A DNA stretch of 64,000 bases, from contig CAVNZM010000014.1 in the NCBI GenBank assembly GCA_963693365.1, forward strand, positions 7,006,001 to 7,070,000. Reading direction: 5' to 3'. The position numbers were made by a program, and so were the translations under genes. Position 1 is the first letter of the stretch, and every line of letters starts with the position of its first letter. The stretch is from Amoebidium appalachense (Eukaryota; Ichthyosporea). This document shows positions 36,919 to 59,779 of the stretch, piece by piece. The notes beneath the pieces are model-generated. The model did not search any database and was not told the origin of the DNA. It worked only from the letters and a program-made list of their open reading frames with translations.

Positions 36919-38292
36919 CCCTCCCCCCTCCACACATACTCACACACAGAATTATATATACACCAGCTCTTCACTATCTATCCCACTCAAATAGACATTT
37001 TAATTTTTTAACTTTAACGTTAAAACCATCAGGAGTGCCTGCTTCTGGACATAGGCTGTGGGTCGGGCATCAGCGGGGAGGAGCTGTCGGCAGATGGTCA
37101 CGTATGGATCGGCATGGACATTAGCCCCCACATGCTCGGTAATAGCCTTATATGGTCATGCGTGCAGGTGTCTGGTTGGTTGATTTGTTGGATGTGAAAT
37201 TAGCCCCCTCGCTCGGTAATAGCCTTATATGGTCATGCTTGCATGGGCTCGATTGGCTAATTGGTTGGATGTGACATCAGCCCCCACATGCTCGGTAATA
37301 GCCTGATATGCTCATGCGTGCATGGGTCTGATTGGTTGGTTGGTTGGATGTGATATTAGCCCCCACATGCTCGGTGAGCGCCTTATATGGTCATGTGTGC
37401 ATGTGTCTGATTGGTTGGATGTGATTTCCGACATCGTCTCGGTATAGCCTGCATGGTGTGAAAGGGTTGTGTGTGATTGCCTAGTTATTGATATCCACCT
37501 ACACAGGCATCATCTTGGCTGGCCCTTTTAAACCAACTACCGCTTCTCCCATTTTAGCGTCTGGGCGCTGACCAGCCGAGAGCCACATTTTTCAGATGTG
37601 CCTCACCAAACAAGAGATTTAATCAAATTGTGTCAAATACCGATGTCGACATATGATTCAGCCTTTCGCGCCCTTTTTAGGGCGACACGGCATCATGGAA
37701 TTTGTGCACAGAATGACGTCACCAATGTGGCTCGCCGCCCAGCAGTTAAAATGGAAGTAGCGGTGGTTGATTTAAATAACGAGGCAGATGGGTTGAGAGT
37801 TCCATTAAGTTTTCCACCAAATTTCACGAATTTGAGCGTTTATCTCACACGTGGTGGGCGTATGCAGGGGTGGCGCTAGAGAAGGAGGTGGATGGGGATC
37901 TGCTGTGGCACGACATGGGCCAGGGCATGGGGTTCAGGCCTGGAATGTTCGATGGTGTCATCAGGTGGGTCACGTGCACGTGCACACACGCATGCAGATG
38001 TGCACACACACAGACACATACACTGTGTCACTGCATCCACACCGGCATGCACATACACAAGCGTGCGTGCAAACAGGCTGTTACAGGCGTACACACTTAC
38101 AGGCATAGACACATCAACACACACCCATGCATACCCACAACAACCCCTTCCCCACCGTCTCCTCTCCCTTTCCCTCCCCCTCCCCCCCCCCCCCCCCCCC
38201 CCTTCCCTTCCTTCCACCACCACCACCACACCATGCACACCCACTGGTAGTCTGCCCCCGGATTTACAGATATCTAAGGCGGCGTCCTAGCA

Positions 38293-38332
<40 letters not shown>

Positions 38333-38362
38333 AGAGAGAGAGAGGGCTGGTGAAAGAGAGAA

Positions 38363-38398
<36 letters not shown>

Positions 38399-38779
38399 GG
38401 GGGGGGGGGAAGGGAGGGAGCGAGAGAGAGAGGGGGGAGGGAAGGAGGGAGGGAGGGAGGGGGGAGGGAGCGAGTGAGCCAGAGGGGGAGCGGGAGGGAG
38501 GGAGCCAGGGAGAGATGGTGTACATGTGACTGGTTTCATCACCATGTGACACAATTATAATACTGGTTCACCTCTTCTTTTCTTTATCCCCCCCCCCCCC
38601 CCCCCCTCCACCTGTCCCTTTATGCTTTCCTTCCGTTTCGTTTCCTCATGTTCTCATTTTGAAATATCCTCCCCCCCCCCCCCCCCCCCCCCCCCCCCAC
38701 CTCGCTCCCCCCCGCCCCGCCCGTGCCCTTCCTCCCCAGCCACACACACGCGGCATGCACACGCACACGCACACACGTT

Positions 38780-38830
<51 letters not shown>

Positions 38831-39079
38831 AGCATCTCTGCGCTCCAGTGGCTGTGCAATGCGGACCAGAAGCACCATGTGCCCAAAAAGCGAATGCAGC
38901 GTTTCTTTGCCACCCTCTATGCTTGCATGGCCAGGGGCGCTAGAGGTACGTGTGTGTGTGTTCGTGCATCCGTGTAGTGACAGTGGTGTTTTTTTTTTTG
39001 TTGTTGTTTTTTCTTTCTTTTTTTTGGGGGGGGGGGGGGGGGGGGGGGGGGGGAGGGGGGAGGGGAAAGAGGAGGGGTG

Positions 39080-39112
<33 letters not shown>

Positions 39113-39264
39113 CATACAGTACACACACATGCATACAGTATTTGTAAACACTGTCCTGGTGTTGTTGTTTTTGTGTGTGTGTGTGCATACAGTACACACA
39201 CATGCATACAGTATTTGTAAACACTGTCCTGGTGTTGTTGGTCAAATGTCCCCAGTTTCCATCC

Positions 39265-39298
<34 letters not shown>

Positions 39299-39321
39299 CG
39301 CCTCCCCGACACACACACACA

Positions 39322-39366
<45 letters not shown>

Positions 39367-41051
39367 GTCTCTTTCTTCCCCCCCCCCCCCCCCCCCCCCC
39401 CCCCTCTCTCTCTAGACCCAATTGATGACTTGGGTCCTCCCTGAGGATGGGCTCTGCTTATGACGCATACTGTGCACATGGCTGATGTTGCATACTTGAA
39501 TGTTTGCCTTTGCATGTGTCCTTCGTGTATGCGTACTTCGTACCGTGTTCCGCATTCAAACCCCCCCAGTCTTCTTTCAGAGGTGTCCTTTCAGGACAGA
39601 CCACTGTGTGGAGACCGCTTTACTTCCATGCAACCGGGCATGGTTGCTCTGTGTCGTGCATCTGTAAGCACATACGCATTTTTGCTCTGTGTCGTGCATC
39701 TGTAAGCACATACGCATTTTTCGCTGCACTGCATTAGCTTGCACACACATCTTCACCGTTTTGCTCACCTTGCTTGCATAAGCAACCCTGCTCGTCTTTG
39801 ATCAAGACGGGTTGACCCGCCCAAGTTCAGTTGATGCTGCTGTCTGAGTTGGAGCGTCGTATATACGCGGGCTAAGGGGTCGAAATTCAGACGCAATTGA
39901 TGACTTGGGTCCTCCCTGAGGATGGGCTCTGCTTATGACGCATACTGTGCACATGGCTGATGTTGCATACTTGAATGTTTGCCTTTGCATGTGTCCTTCG
40001 TGTATGCGTACTTCGTACCGTGTTCCGCATTCAAACCCCCCCCTCTCTCTCTCTCCCCCCCTCCCCCCGCCCCCCTTTATCTCCCTAAACCCCCCCATGG
40101 CTCCTATTCCTCTGATTTAAACCTCCCACCCCCCAGCCGTGTTTCAGTTCTACCCCGAGACACCGCAACAACTTGAGCTTCTGACCCAGGCTGCCATGAA
40201 GGCTGGCTTTACGGGCGGTGTGGTGGTGGACTTCCCTAACAGCACAAAGGCTAAAAAGTAGGCAGTGTCACGTGCACACACATGCTGACTGGACGTATAC
40301 ATTCACGTGCACACACATGCTGACTGGACGTATACATTCACGTGCACATGCAGTCAGATACACGTGTGTGCGCACAAACACTTGCATGTGCATGCATATG
40401 CGGCGTGCATGTGCGTCCACAAAAGCATTTCGGTTTGGTCTTAGCATGGAGTATTCTCTTTGCTTTTGTTATGTTATTTGTTCTGCCTAGATGTGTGGCT
40501 ACTGGTGCGCTGTTTTCTGCCTCGCCACAACTTAGTACTTTTAATCAAGAGCCCTCCCCCCCTTTCCATACGATTTCTTTTTGCACATATCATTACATCT
40601 CTCCTTCAATATCTAATTCGGACTGTGTACCGCAGGCTACCCCCCCCCCCCCCCCCCCCCCACCCACCCACCCACCCACCCTCCCACCCCAAAATGATGC
40701 ACACCCTTTGCGTGTTTTTCAAAATTGCATCGTGTTGTCCGCCGTGCATGTTTACATCGGCCATTACGCAATCTGTTCTGTACCACATGCTAATTCTCCC
40801 GCCCCCCCCTTTCAGGGTATTTCTGTGTCTGTTTGCCGGCACTACTGGACAGCTGCCTAAAGGATTGGAGGGTGAACCAGAGGATGAACACACGGCACAG
40901 TTCAACGCGTAGGTGGCCCTAAATGGGGGGGGGGGGGGGGGGGGGGATGTTCAATTAGGATTTTTTGGGATCTATTGGGTGACAAGACACAACCAAATAA
41001 GGGGCAAGCAGGAGAACTGGAAACAGTCGGCCAGGTGGGCCAAGGCACGGG

Positions 41052-41095
<44 letters not shown>

Positions 41096-41209
41096 GGGGG
41101 AGGGGAGGAGGAGGAGGGGGGACTCGAATAACCGAGCATGTGTGCATTAGGAGGGCAACAGGGCTTTTCCCCCTTCTCTTGTGTTTGTGAGAACGGTTTT
41201 TTTTTTTTT

Positions 41210-41253
<44 letters not shown>

Positions 41254-41632
41254 TTAGAATGGGTTACAGAGTATGAAATACACATGCATGACGAATAATA
41301 CAATGCATATTTGCAGAGCACACATTGAAAGTACGAATCATTAAGCAGAGCCCTATCCTCAGGGGGAGAAGGTGGTGGTGATGAGGGAAGGAGGGGGGAG
41401 AGAGGGGCAGGGGGGCGGGGGGGAGAATTTGAATATAGGGCTTTTCGTGTTGCTAACACACGGGTTTATTGGCATGCAGGAGTGTGCGAGCCAAGAACCG
41501 AGGGAGGGAAAAGAAGGTGTCGGTGAAGAGCAAAGAGTGGGTGCTGAAGAAGAAGGAGAAGGCACGCAGGCAGGGCAAGGAGACACAGAACGACAGCAAG
41601 TACACGGCCAGGAAGAGAAAGCCGAGGTTCTA

Positions 41633-41633
<1 letters not shown>
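34405..41633 (+). CDS. BUD23: BUD23/WBSCR22 18S rRNA (guanine-N7) methyltransferase, 9 exons
   Basis: Exons 34405-34440, 35366-35403, 36064-36136, 37033-37138, 37868-37964, 38833-38945, 40137-40257, 40816-40908 and 41480-41633 total 831 bp and encode 276 residues; the human protein has 281. Phases agree throughout. The start [11 protein letters not shown] and the following [10 protein letters not shown] match the family. SAM-binding motif [13 protein letters not shown], is at residues 53-64, and [11 protein letters not shown] is motif [19 protein letters not shown] and [10 protein letters not shown] are the catalytic core. The C-terminal 50 residues are Lys/Arg-rich and end [10 protein letters not shown], as in the family. 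BUD23 methylates the conserved 18S rRNA guanosine (G1639 in human) with TRMT112 and is needed for 40S export. The donor of exon 4 is reiterated by a minisatellite in the following intron. Confidence 0.97.
35921..36038 (+). repeat. Dispersed C-tail repeat, diverged copy H
   Basis: It shares GATGGGCTCTxCTTAT, GCATACTCTTTGTGTGGTTT and GTGTACTTCGTA with the family and ends in poly-C. It lies in BUD23 intron 2, sense orientation. Confidence 0.65.
36638..36759 (+). repeat. Dispersed C-tail repeat, diverged copy G
   Basis: Blocks GGGCTCTGCTTAGTATGC, TTTATGCGTACTTGGTACTT and GCATTCAAAC, followed by poly-C. It lies in BUD23 intron 3, sense orientation. Confidence 0.7.
37117..37445. repeat. Minisatellite that duplicates the 3' end and splice donor of BUD23 exon 4
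   Basis: About four to five units of 67-79 bp. The first unit begins inside the exon. Each later unit repeats ATTAGCCCCCACATGCTCG or a variant plus a GT, so near copies of the donor (true GT at 37139) stand at 37216, 37295 and 37374. The rest of the unit contains CTTATATGGTCATG and GATTGGTTGGATGTGA. Confidence 0.92.
39095..39240. repeat. Tandem duplication, 73-bp period
   Basis: Two almost identical units (poly-T, TG tract, GCATACAGTACACACACATG, AAACACTGTCCTGGTGTTG) lie in BUD23 intron 6. Confidence 0.93.
39415..39567 (+). repeat. Dispersed C-tail repeat, copy A
   Basis: A 5'-truncated copy starting in the CAATTGATGACTTGGGTCCT block. It is nearly identical to copy B downstream and ends GCATTCAAA plus poly-C. 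It is preceded by a poly-C and CT-rich tract. Confidence 0.9.
39645..39721. repeat. Tandem duplication, 38-bp period
   Basis: TGCTCTGTGTCGTGCATCTG plus TAAGCACATACGCATTTT is repeated twice, lying between dispersed-repeat copies A and B. Confidence 0.92.
39769..40043 (+). repeat. Dispersed C-tail repeat, copy B (longest copy)
   Basis: This is the most complete copy, about 275 bp. It starts near CTTGCTTGCATAAGCAACCC and runs through CTGCTCGTCTTTGATCAAGA, GGGCTAAGGGGTCGAAATTC and the shared 3' half to GCATTCAAA and poly-C. The GGTCGAAAxTC segment is one base off a pol III B-box pattern. No protein is encoded. This suggests a SINE-like element, but a tRNA or 5S ancestor was not recognised. Confidence 0.85.
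40269..40345. repeat. Tandem duplication, 35-bp period
   Basis: CACGTGCACACACATGCTGA plus CTGGACGTATACATT is repeated twice in BUD23 intron 7. Confidence 0.92.
40691..40810 (+). repeat. Dispersed C-tail repeat, strongly diverged copy K
   Basis: It retains GCACACCCTTTGCGTG, GCATCGTGTTGTCCGCCGTG and a poly-C end. It overlaps the polypyrimidine tract of the acceptor at 40815, so a repeat tail seems to have supplied that tract. Confidence 0.5.
41250..41368 (-). repeat. Dispersed C-tail repeat, diverged copy I
   Basis: Minus-strand copy with CTGAGGATAGGGCTCTGCTT at its 5' side and poly-C (G-run on the plus strand, 41220-41250) after its 3' end. It lies in BUD23 intron 8, antisense to the gene. 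Confidence 0.7.
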
Positions 41634-41669
<36 letters not shown>

Positions 41670-41768
41670 CGTGTGTTTGCGTGTGTGTGTGTGTGTGTGT
41701 GTGTGCATGTGCGCCCGCACGTGCCCGTGCAGGTACACGTGTGTTCGTGTGGGTTTGGAGAAGGGGAG

Positions 41769-41813
<45 letters not shown>

Positions 41814-42115
41814 GAGGCTCATTAGTTGGGCTTCTTAGGCATGGGAGAGTGTGTGTCTTAAGATTTTCAAAGTGCCCGCTTGATATTTTTGAGAGGAAGA
41901 CTAAACCTTGGCTAGGGTGTATGGCATGCTATAGTGCAAGGTGAATGCGCGAATGACTGATCACAACTGTATAAATCTTTAGGTGGGTGGGAGGATGTGT
42001 ATTTGTCTTGGATGTTTTCTTTCGTCTTTTTTTTTTTTGCGTGTGGAGGAGAGGGGAGGGTGATGTGTGCATTGGAGGGTTGGTGAGGGGTGGTGGTGGT
42101 GGTGGTGGTGGGGGT

Positions 42116-42147
<32 letters not shown>

Positions 42148-43040
42148 GAGGAGGGGGAGGGAGCAAAGGAGACATGATTTTCTGTACGAATCTTTAATAC
42201 ACTTGAGACGGTATTCACATTGTAGCGGTTTAAATCTTTGGCCGGCCTGGTGCCTGGCATCCGTAGAAAATAAAGAAACCTACTTTTTACACAAAGAAGA
42301 GAGAGGTGAAGTCAAGACAATTGCAAAAAGAACATCTTTAGGTTTTTGCAGAACAAATTTTTTTAAAACTCACTATTAAACAATTAGAGTGGTGTTCCAT
42401 TTGTTGACCTAGGTAGGTGCTTGTGTTTGGTATGTTTGGGTATCAGTGAAGAAAGATGGGGGGTAACCGGTGTGGTCAGTCGATCAGGAAGAGTCGAGGT
42501 GAGGGGATAACAGACTCTAACTCAGCTGCTGATGTCGTGGTGGGAGGGAGAGGGATAAAGGTGAGGGGAGGGAGAGGGGGCGGGGGGGGGGGGGGGGGGA
42601 GGGGGGAGAGAGGGGAGGGGGGAGGGAGGGAAAGGAGAGAGAGAGGGAGGGGGGAGGGACGGAGAAACCGACACAGAAAGAATATGGGTTGGAGGGGGAG
42701 AGAGAGAGCGGGGGAGGGGGGGGGGGGGGGGGAAGGGGAGGGGTTTGGAGGGGAGGGAGGGGGGCAGGGAGAGAGAGAGAGAGAGATACAGAGAGAGAGA
42801 GGACGCGGGCGAAAGAGAGCGGAGAGAGAGAGATTGGGAGGGAGAGGGGGGGGGAAGAGAGAGAGAGAGAGAGAAAGAGTGAGTGAGTGAGTGTTTGTGT
42901 GTGTGTGTGACAGTGTGTGTGTGTGTATTTGTGTACGTGTGTATATTCGAGTTGTGGGTGCAAGTTTGTGTATAGCGATGAGAGCTGCACTAATAAGGCA
43001 GTTCCCCCCCCCCTGCCCCCCTATCTCCTTCGATCTACGC
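41634..43040. other. Spacer between the BUD23 and hydrolase 3' ends
   Basis: Convergent 3' flanks. It contains TG tracts directly after the BUD23 stop, poly-G (41770-41810, 42117-42146), GA/G-rich blocks (42545-42890) and a short unique part (42180-42450). No exon is seen. Confidence 0.5.
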
Positions 43041-44051
43041 CTACATGGTTGCGCCCATCACCGTGGTAGCATAAAGCTCGAGCAGTCTGTGTGTGTCGAC
43101 CCCCACACAGATATCCAGCAGTCTGTGTGTGTCGACCCCCACACAGATATCCACCAGGGGACCTTGCCACATGTTCTTGGGCGACTCCTGCCTCCTGTCT
43201 GCTACCGTCATGCCGTGGGCTATACCCCCGACTGCTACACGCACGCGGTGACGCGTTACTTTAAACAGCGTTGGGTCGATAACATACGCCACGGCCGTCG
43301 GATCGTGTGTGTGGAGTATTCTCTCACCGTAGGCCTCCTCGTGGAAGTTAAAGTAGCCTACAACTGCCTTGGAAATCGCATCCGTGTACGTGTTTTTGGC
43401 CTGTGCAAGCCGGGCGATGAATGCCTCATTCATCACCACCTGCATGGTCACATCCAGTCCCACCATCACCACTGGCCACGGGGCACGGAACACAACATCG
43501 GCAGCGGCAGGGTCATTGTGGATGTTTGCCTCGGCAACCGGACTCACATTCCCGGGAGCAAGCATGGTGCCACCCATGAGCACCACCCTCTTCACGTGAT
43601 GCGCTATTTTGGGCTCTTGCTGGTACGCAAGTGCTATATTTGTCAGTGGGCCAAGGGGCACCAGGGTCACCTCACCAGGCCTAGCCATGATAGTGTCGAT
43701 GATAAACTGTGCGGCGCTCTTCTCTATGGGTGAGGTCTTAGGTTGGCCCTCTGCCAGGCCAGCATCACCCAGCCCATCATCCCCATGCACAAAGGTGGCG
43801 GGGGTTTCAAACTTGTCTTTGCCCAAGGGTGCACCGGCACCACGTGCCACGGGTATGTCGCTCCTTCCAGCACGTTCGAGAAGAAGCAGGGCATTGCGCG
43901 TGGTTTCGTCGATGTAGTGGTTGCCAAATACGGTAGTTAGGCCAAAAACCTCAACGGAGGGGGAGGCGAGGGCGAGGTAGATGGCCATCAGGTCATCGAT
44001 GCCTGGGTCCGTGTCGATGATGAGCACCTCGCGCGTGCTTTGGGGTTGCAT
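43041..44051 (-). CDS. Inosine-uridine preferring nucleoside hydrolase, single exon
   Basis: One uninterrupted frame of 336 residues starting MQPQSTREVLIIDTDPGID. The family's calcium-binding motif DTDPGIDD is at residues 13-20, VHGDDGLGD at 88-96, PLGPLTNIALA at 132-142, VLMGGTM at 157-163, NIHNDPAAADVVF at 176-188 and the active-site HDPTAVAY at 249-256. These enzymes cleave the N-glycosidic bond of ribonucleosides for base salvage. The protein appears cytosolic, with no signal peptide seen. The 12-residue segment DICVGVDTHRLL is present twice in a row (301-312 and 313-324). The lack of introns contrasts with all neighbours and could reflect acquisition by transfer or retroposition. Most open frames on the opposite strand here are shadows. 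Confidence 0.95.
   Translation of the reverse strand: MQPQSTREVLIIDTDPGIDDLMAIYLALASPSVEVFGLTTVFGNHYIDETTRNALLLLERAGRSDIPVARGAGAPLGKDKFETPATFVHGDDGLGDAGLAEGQPKTSPIEKSAAQFIIDTIMARPGEVTLVPLGPLTNIALAYQQEPKIAHHVKRVVLMGGTMLAPGNVSPVAEANIHNDPAAADVVFRAPWPVVMVGLDVTMQVVMNEAFIARLAQAKNTYTDAISKAVVGYFNFHEEAYGERILHTHDPTAVAYVIDPTLFKVTRHRVRVAVGGIAHGMTVADRRQESPKNMWQGPLVDICVGVDTHRLLDICVGVDTHRLLELYATTVMGATM
43080..43151. repeat. In-frame 36-bp tandem duplication inside the hydrolase gene
   Basis: Two 36-bp units starting CAGTCTGTGTGTGTCGACCC differ by one base at the end. They keep the reading frame and add 12 residues near the C-terminus. Confidence 0.95.
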
Positions 44052-45324
44052 CTTGGGTTGTATAAGTATTTCGTGTGTTTACTTATAAGAGAAGAAAGAG
44101 GCAGGAAGATATATAACAGTGAAGTGGAAATAAGACGAAAGGCGCAAGTTAGCAAAGTTTGGGAAGGTTGAGTTTTGGGGCGTCAAAGTTTTGAACGGAA
44201 CTCTGACGGAAGGTGTTTATATAGTCTAGCAGGCAACCAATCATTTTTCGTTTTCATATGTCGACATTCCCCCTATACTCACTTTCATTGAACCGAATTC
44301 GCTTTAACTGTTTTATAAATGTAGGTAAATCGCTTTATAAAAAGCTTATATTCCAAATCAAGAGTAAATTTTTATCTTTTGGCTAAACGGCAGAAGTTAT
44401 TTGGCTAGAGCATACGAAAAATAGATAACTAGCCTTATAGATTTATTTTTCCGGATACAAAATTTCAACTTAGAACCCGCCACCCTTTTAATCTGTAGAT
44501 CTAGAAGCAAGAAGCCACATAAGCCAATCGTTTCTCAGAAAAGCCCCCGTTTTGCATTCCGGCATGCCCAAACAAGGCGATTTGCATAGTCGATTTCTAT
44601 TTTGATTAGCGTTATATCACGCATCTATCTGCCGAAGATAAACTTGCTGCGCAAATCATATCGCTTCTTGCATTTCGAATCAAGCCTAGGAACCCTTTCG
44701 GGTCGGGTTTTGGGGCTCATGGGCCAAAGTTCCTCTGAGGCTCTACGATGATTCACAGCTGAAAACTCAGAAAAATGTATCACTGTGTTTTCAAGTATCA
44801 TGTGGGATGAACGGGTATTTCATGTGGTAACCAGATGCCTTAAAGTGGCGAGTGAACATATGCATAATGCTGATCTAATGCTTTTTCTGGCCCTATAACA
44901 CTTATGTTTGTGCCCTTGGTTATGGAATAATCATAATCAATCTGGTCCGCAGACATTTGGTGCTTGGTTCCGATTGCAAGCACACAATCGAGTCTCTTAT
45001 TCCCAGGTGAAACGAAGAATCTACTGCAACATTTGAATCACAGTTGTAAGAACCAGCGACAAACAGCATCCAAAACCTACAGCCGCACGGACACACACAT
45101 ACATCCTTTGATACACACCCTCCCATCACACGTTGAGGGTAGGAAACACAGAGGATCTCCTCACATAGCAACCCAAAGTGCCTGTCTAAACCCCATGTAG
45201 CCACAGCGCCGGGGTATGGGTCCCTTCGGGCCACCCCAGGCCTTTTAAATGCACCTCAAATCAAATCAAATGAATCCAGTCACTCATGATTAGAACTTAA
45301 AAGGTGCTGGAAATTTGAACGAAA
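44052..45324. promoter_or_regulatory. 1.27-kb divergent promoter region, hydrolase / KIN1-like kinase
   Basis: AT-rich unique DNA free of dinucleotide and homopolymer runs. CCAAT boxes lie near 44237 and 44523, in the plus orientation. No exon is seen. A 104-codon minus-strand frame at 44920-45234 is not recognisable. Confidence 0.45.
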
Positions 45325-58098
<12,774 letters not shown>

Positions 58099-58714
58099 CA
58101 TGCCTGGATCTAGATTTAGATCTAGATCTACATCCAGATTAGATTGAATCGAGATCTGTGGTTTTTTGCTGGGGTCTCCCGGGCATGTGTCATTACTGAA
58201 GGTTGCCCCAATCATATTCCTAGCTTGCTTCTGATGTACACCAAACCCCTAACAGTATGCCGCACACACACACACACACACACACACACGGGCACACGTA
58301 CACATACACACGCAAGGGCGCAGGCGTGCAGGCTTAATCGGCACATCCACCACACACACACACACACACAGACACAAACTTTTCTCCTGCCTTTCCCCAT
58401 GTGCACATGTACATTTTTCTTCACACGCATTCTGCTGGTGTTTCTTTAACACGTGTTACAAGATTTTTTCTGTTTGTAGAAACCACCACCCGCCACACCC
58501 ATCGCCCGTAAGTGAAGTAACATAGGAATTGCTGTGTGACATATTTGCTCTGTCGTTGGTGTAGATAAGGTTTACTGCACCTAAAAACTGGATCTAGCCA
58601 ATAGGAAATGCGAGTTAAAAAGTAAACTCTTGTAACAAGCATGTAACTCTGAAGGCACGTGTAGGCTTACAGGATGATGTCTTGTCTCGTAATTGTGGCA
58701 TATATGCTCAGTGC

Positions 58715-58786
<72 letters not shown>

Positions 58787-59047
58787 CACATGCACACACA
58801 TGCACACGCACGCACACTGTACTGCACACATAGGCGCACATGCACACACATACACACTGTACCGCGCGCGCACGCGCACACACACACACACACACACACA
58901 CAGTGTATACACACACACACACACAGTGTATTTCCAATTCTGGCAGCAAATGGTTTATATGATTGCCAAGTAAAAATCCAGAATGTTCAAAAGTTCACTT
59001 CAACTCCCCCTTCCCCTCCCCCCCCCCCCCCCCCCCCCCCCCCTCCT

Positions 59048-59462
59048 ATATAGTTAGGAACTCAGGAGACGGGGCTTCTAGGAAGCTCCCCCGTCGATAC
59101 CTAAGTCGATACTTCCCTGGCTAACATACTACACCAGCTGAAAAGAATTAAGTCCCGAAGGCCGCAGAATTCGCAATCAGAGGGGAAAATATGAGATTTG
59201 ACCCACGCCGCAGGGTAGTAACACGCTTACTAGGGCGGGGGCATAGCTTTCCGTTCGAAGACGATAAAGTTCCGCCCTAGTAAGCGTGTTACTACCCTGC
59301 GGCGTGGGTCAAATCTCATATTTTCCCCTCTGATTGCGAATTCTGCGGCCTTCGGGACTTAATTCTTTTCAGCTGGTGTAGTATGTTAGCCAGGGAAGTA
59401 TCGACTTAGGTATCGACGGGGGAGCTTCCTAGAAGCCCCGTCTCCTGAGTTCCTAACTATAT
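59048..59462. repeat. Long perfect inverted repeat: 191-bp arms, 33-nt loop
   Basis: The left arm 59048-59238 and right arm 59272-59462 are exact reverse complements by eye over all 191 bases. The loop is 59239-59271. The arms begin ATATAGTTAGGAACTCAGG. They contain no microsatellite and no coding potential that I recognise. The outermost bases are TATA on both sides, compatible with a TA or TATA target duplication, but this is not decisive because it is also part of the palindrome. It could be a foldback transposon, a hairpin-RNA locus or a fold-back assembly artefact. Confidence 0.93.
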
Positions 59463-59516
59463 TTTTCTTGCTTCTGCTTACTGCTGCAACTTTAACCCCC
59501 GGCCTTTCCCACTGCC

Positions 59517-59779
59517 CTTGCCTGCATAAGCAACCCTGCTCGTGTCTGATCAAGACGGGTGACCTACTCATGTTCAAGTGAAACAGTATCTGAGTTGGGT
59601 TTCGTTAAGGAGGGGAATAGGTCGAAACTCGGGTACTGTGGATGACGTGGCCCCCCCTGAGGATGGGCTCTGCTTATTATGCATACTCTTTATGTATGGC
59701 TTGCATTCTGCATCGTGTTATCCGTTTGTTCTTGTGTACTTCGTACTTTTTGACGCATTCAAACCCCCCCCCCCCCCCC
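59517..59779 (+). repeat. Dispersed C-tail repeat, diverged long copy F
   Basis: It carries the same 5' half as copy B (CTTGCCTGCATAAGCAACCC, CTGATCAAGACGGGTGAC), then GGTCGAAACTCGGG, TGAGGATGGGCTCTGCTTAT and GACGCATTCAAA before poly-C. It confirms that the family is at least about 260 bp long. It starts 55 bases after the palindrome. Confidence 0.85.

Noticed and set aside
36598-37124. Long poly-Pro or poly-Gly frames across C and G runs
   Set aside because: Homopolymer translation inside BUD23 introns. Similar frames recur across the window with no conserved part except accidentally included exon ends.
37117-37445. Tandem repeats considered as a CRISPR array (also 18990-19156 and 21601-21784)
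   Set aside because: Units are contiguous without unique spacers of fixed length, and this is a nuclear eukaryotic gene context.
42891-43733. 280-codon frame on the plus strand opposite the nucleoside hydrolase
   Set aside because: Shadow of the hydrolase on the minus strand, which carries all family motifs.
44920-45234. 104-codon minus-strand frame in the hydrolase/kinase promoter
   Set aside because: No family resemblance, and it lies directly upstream of the kinase start.
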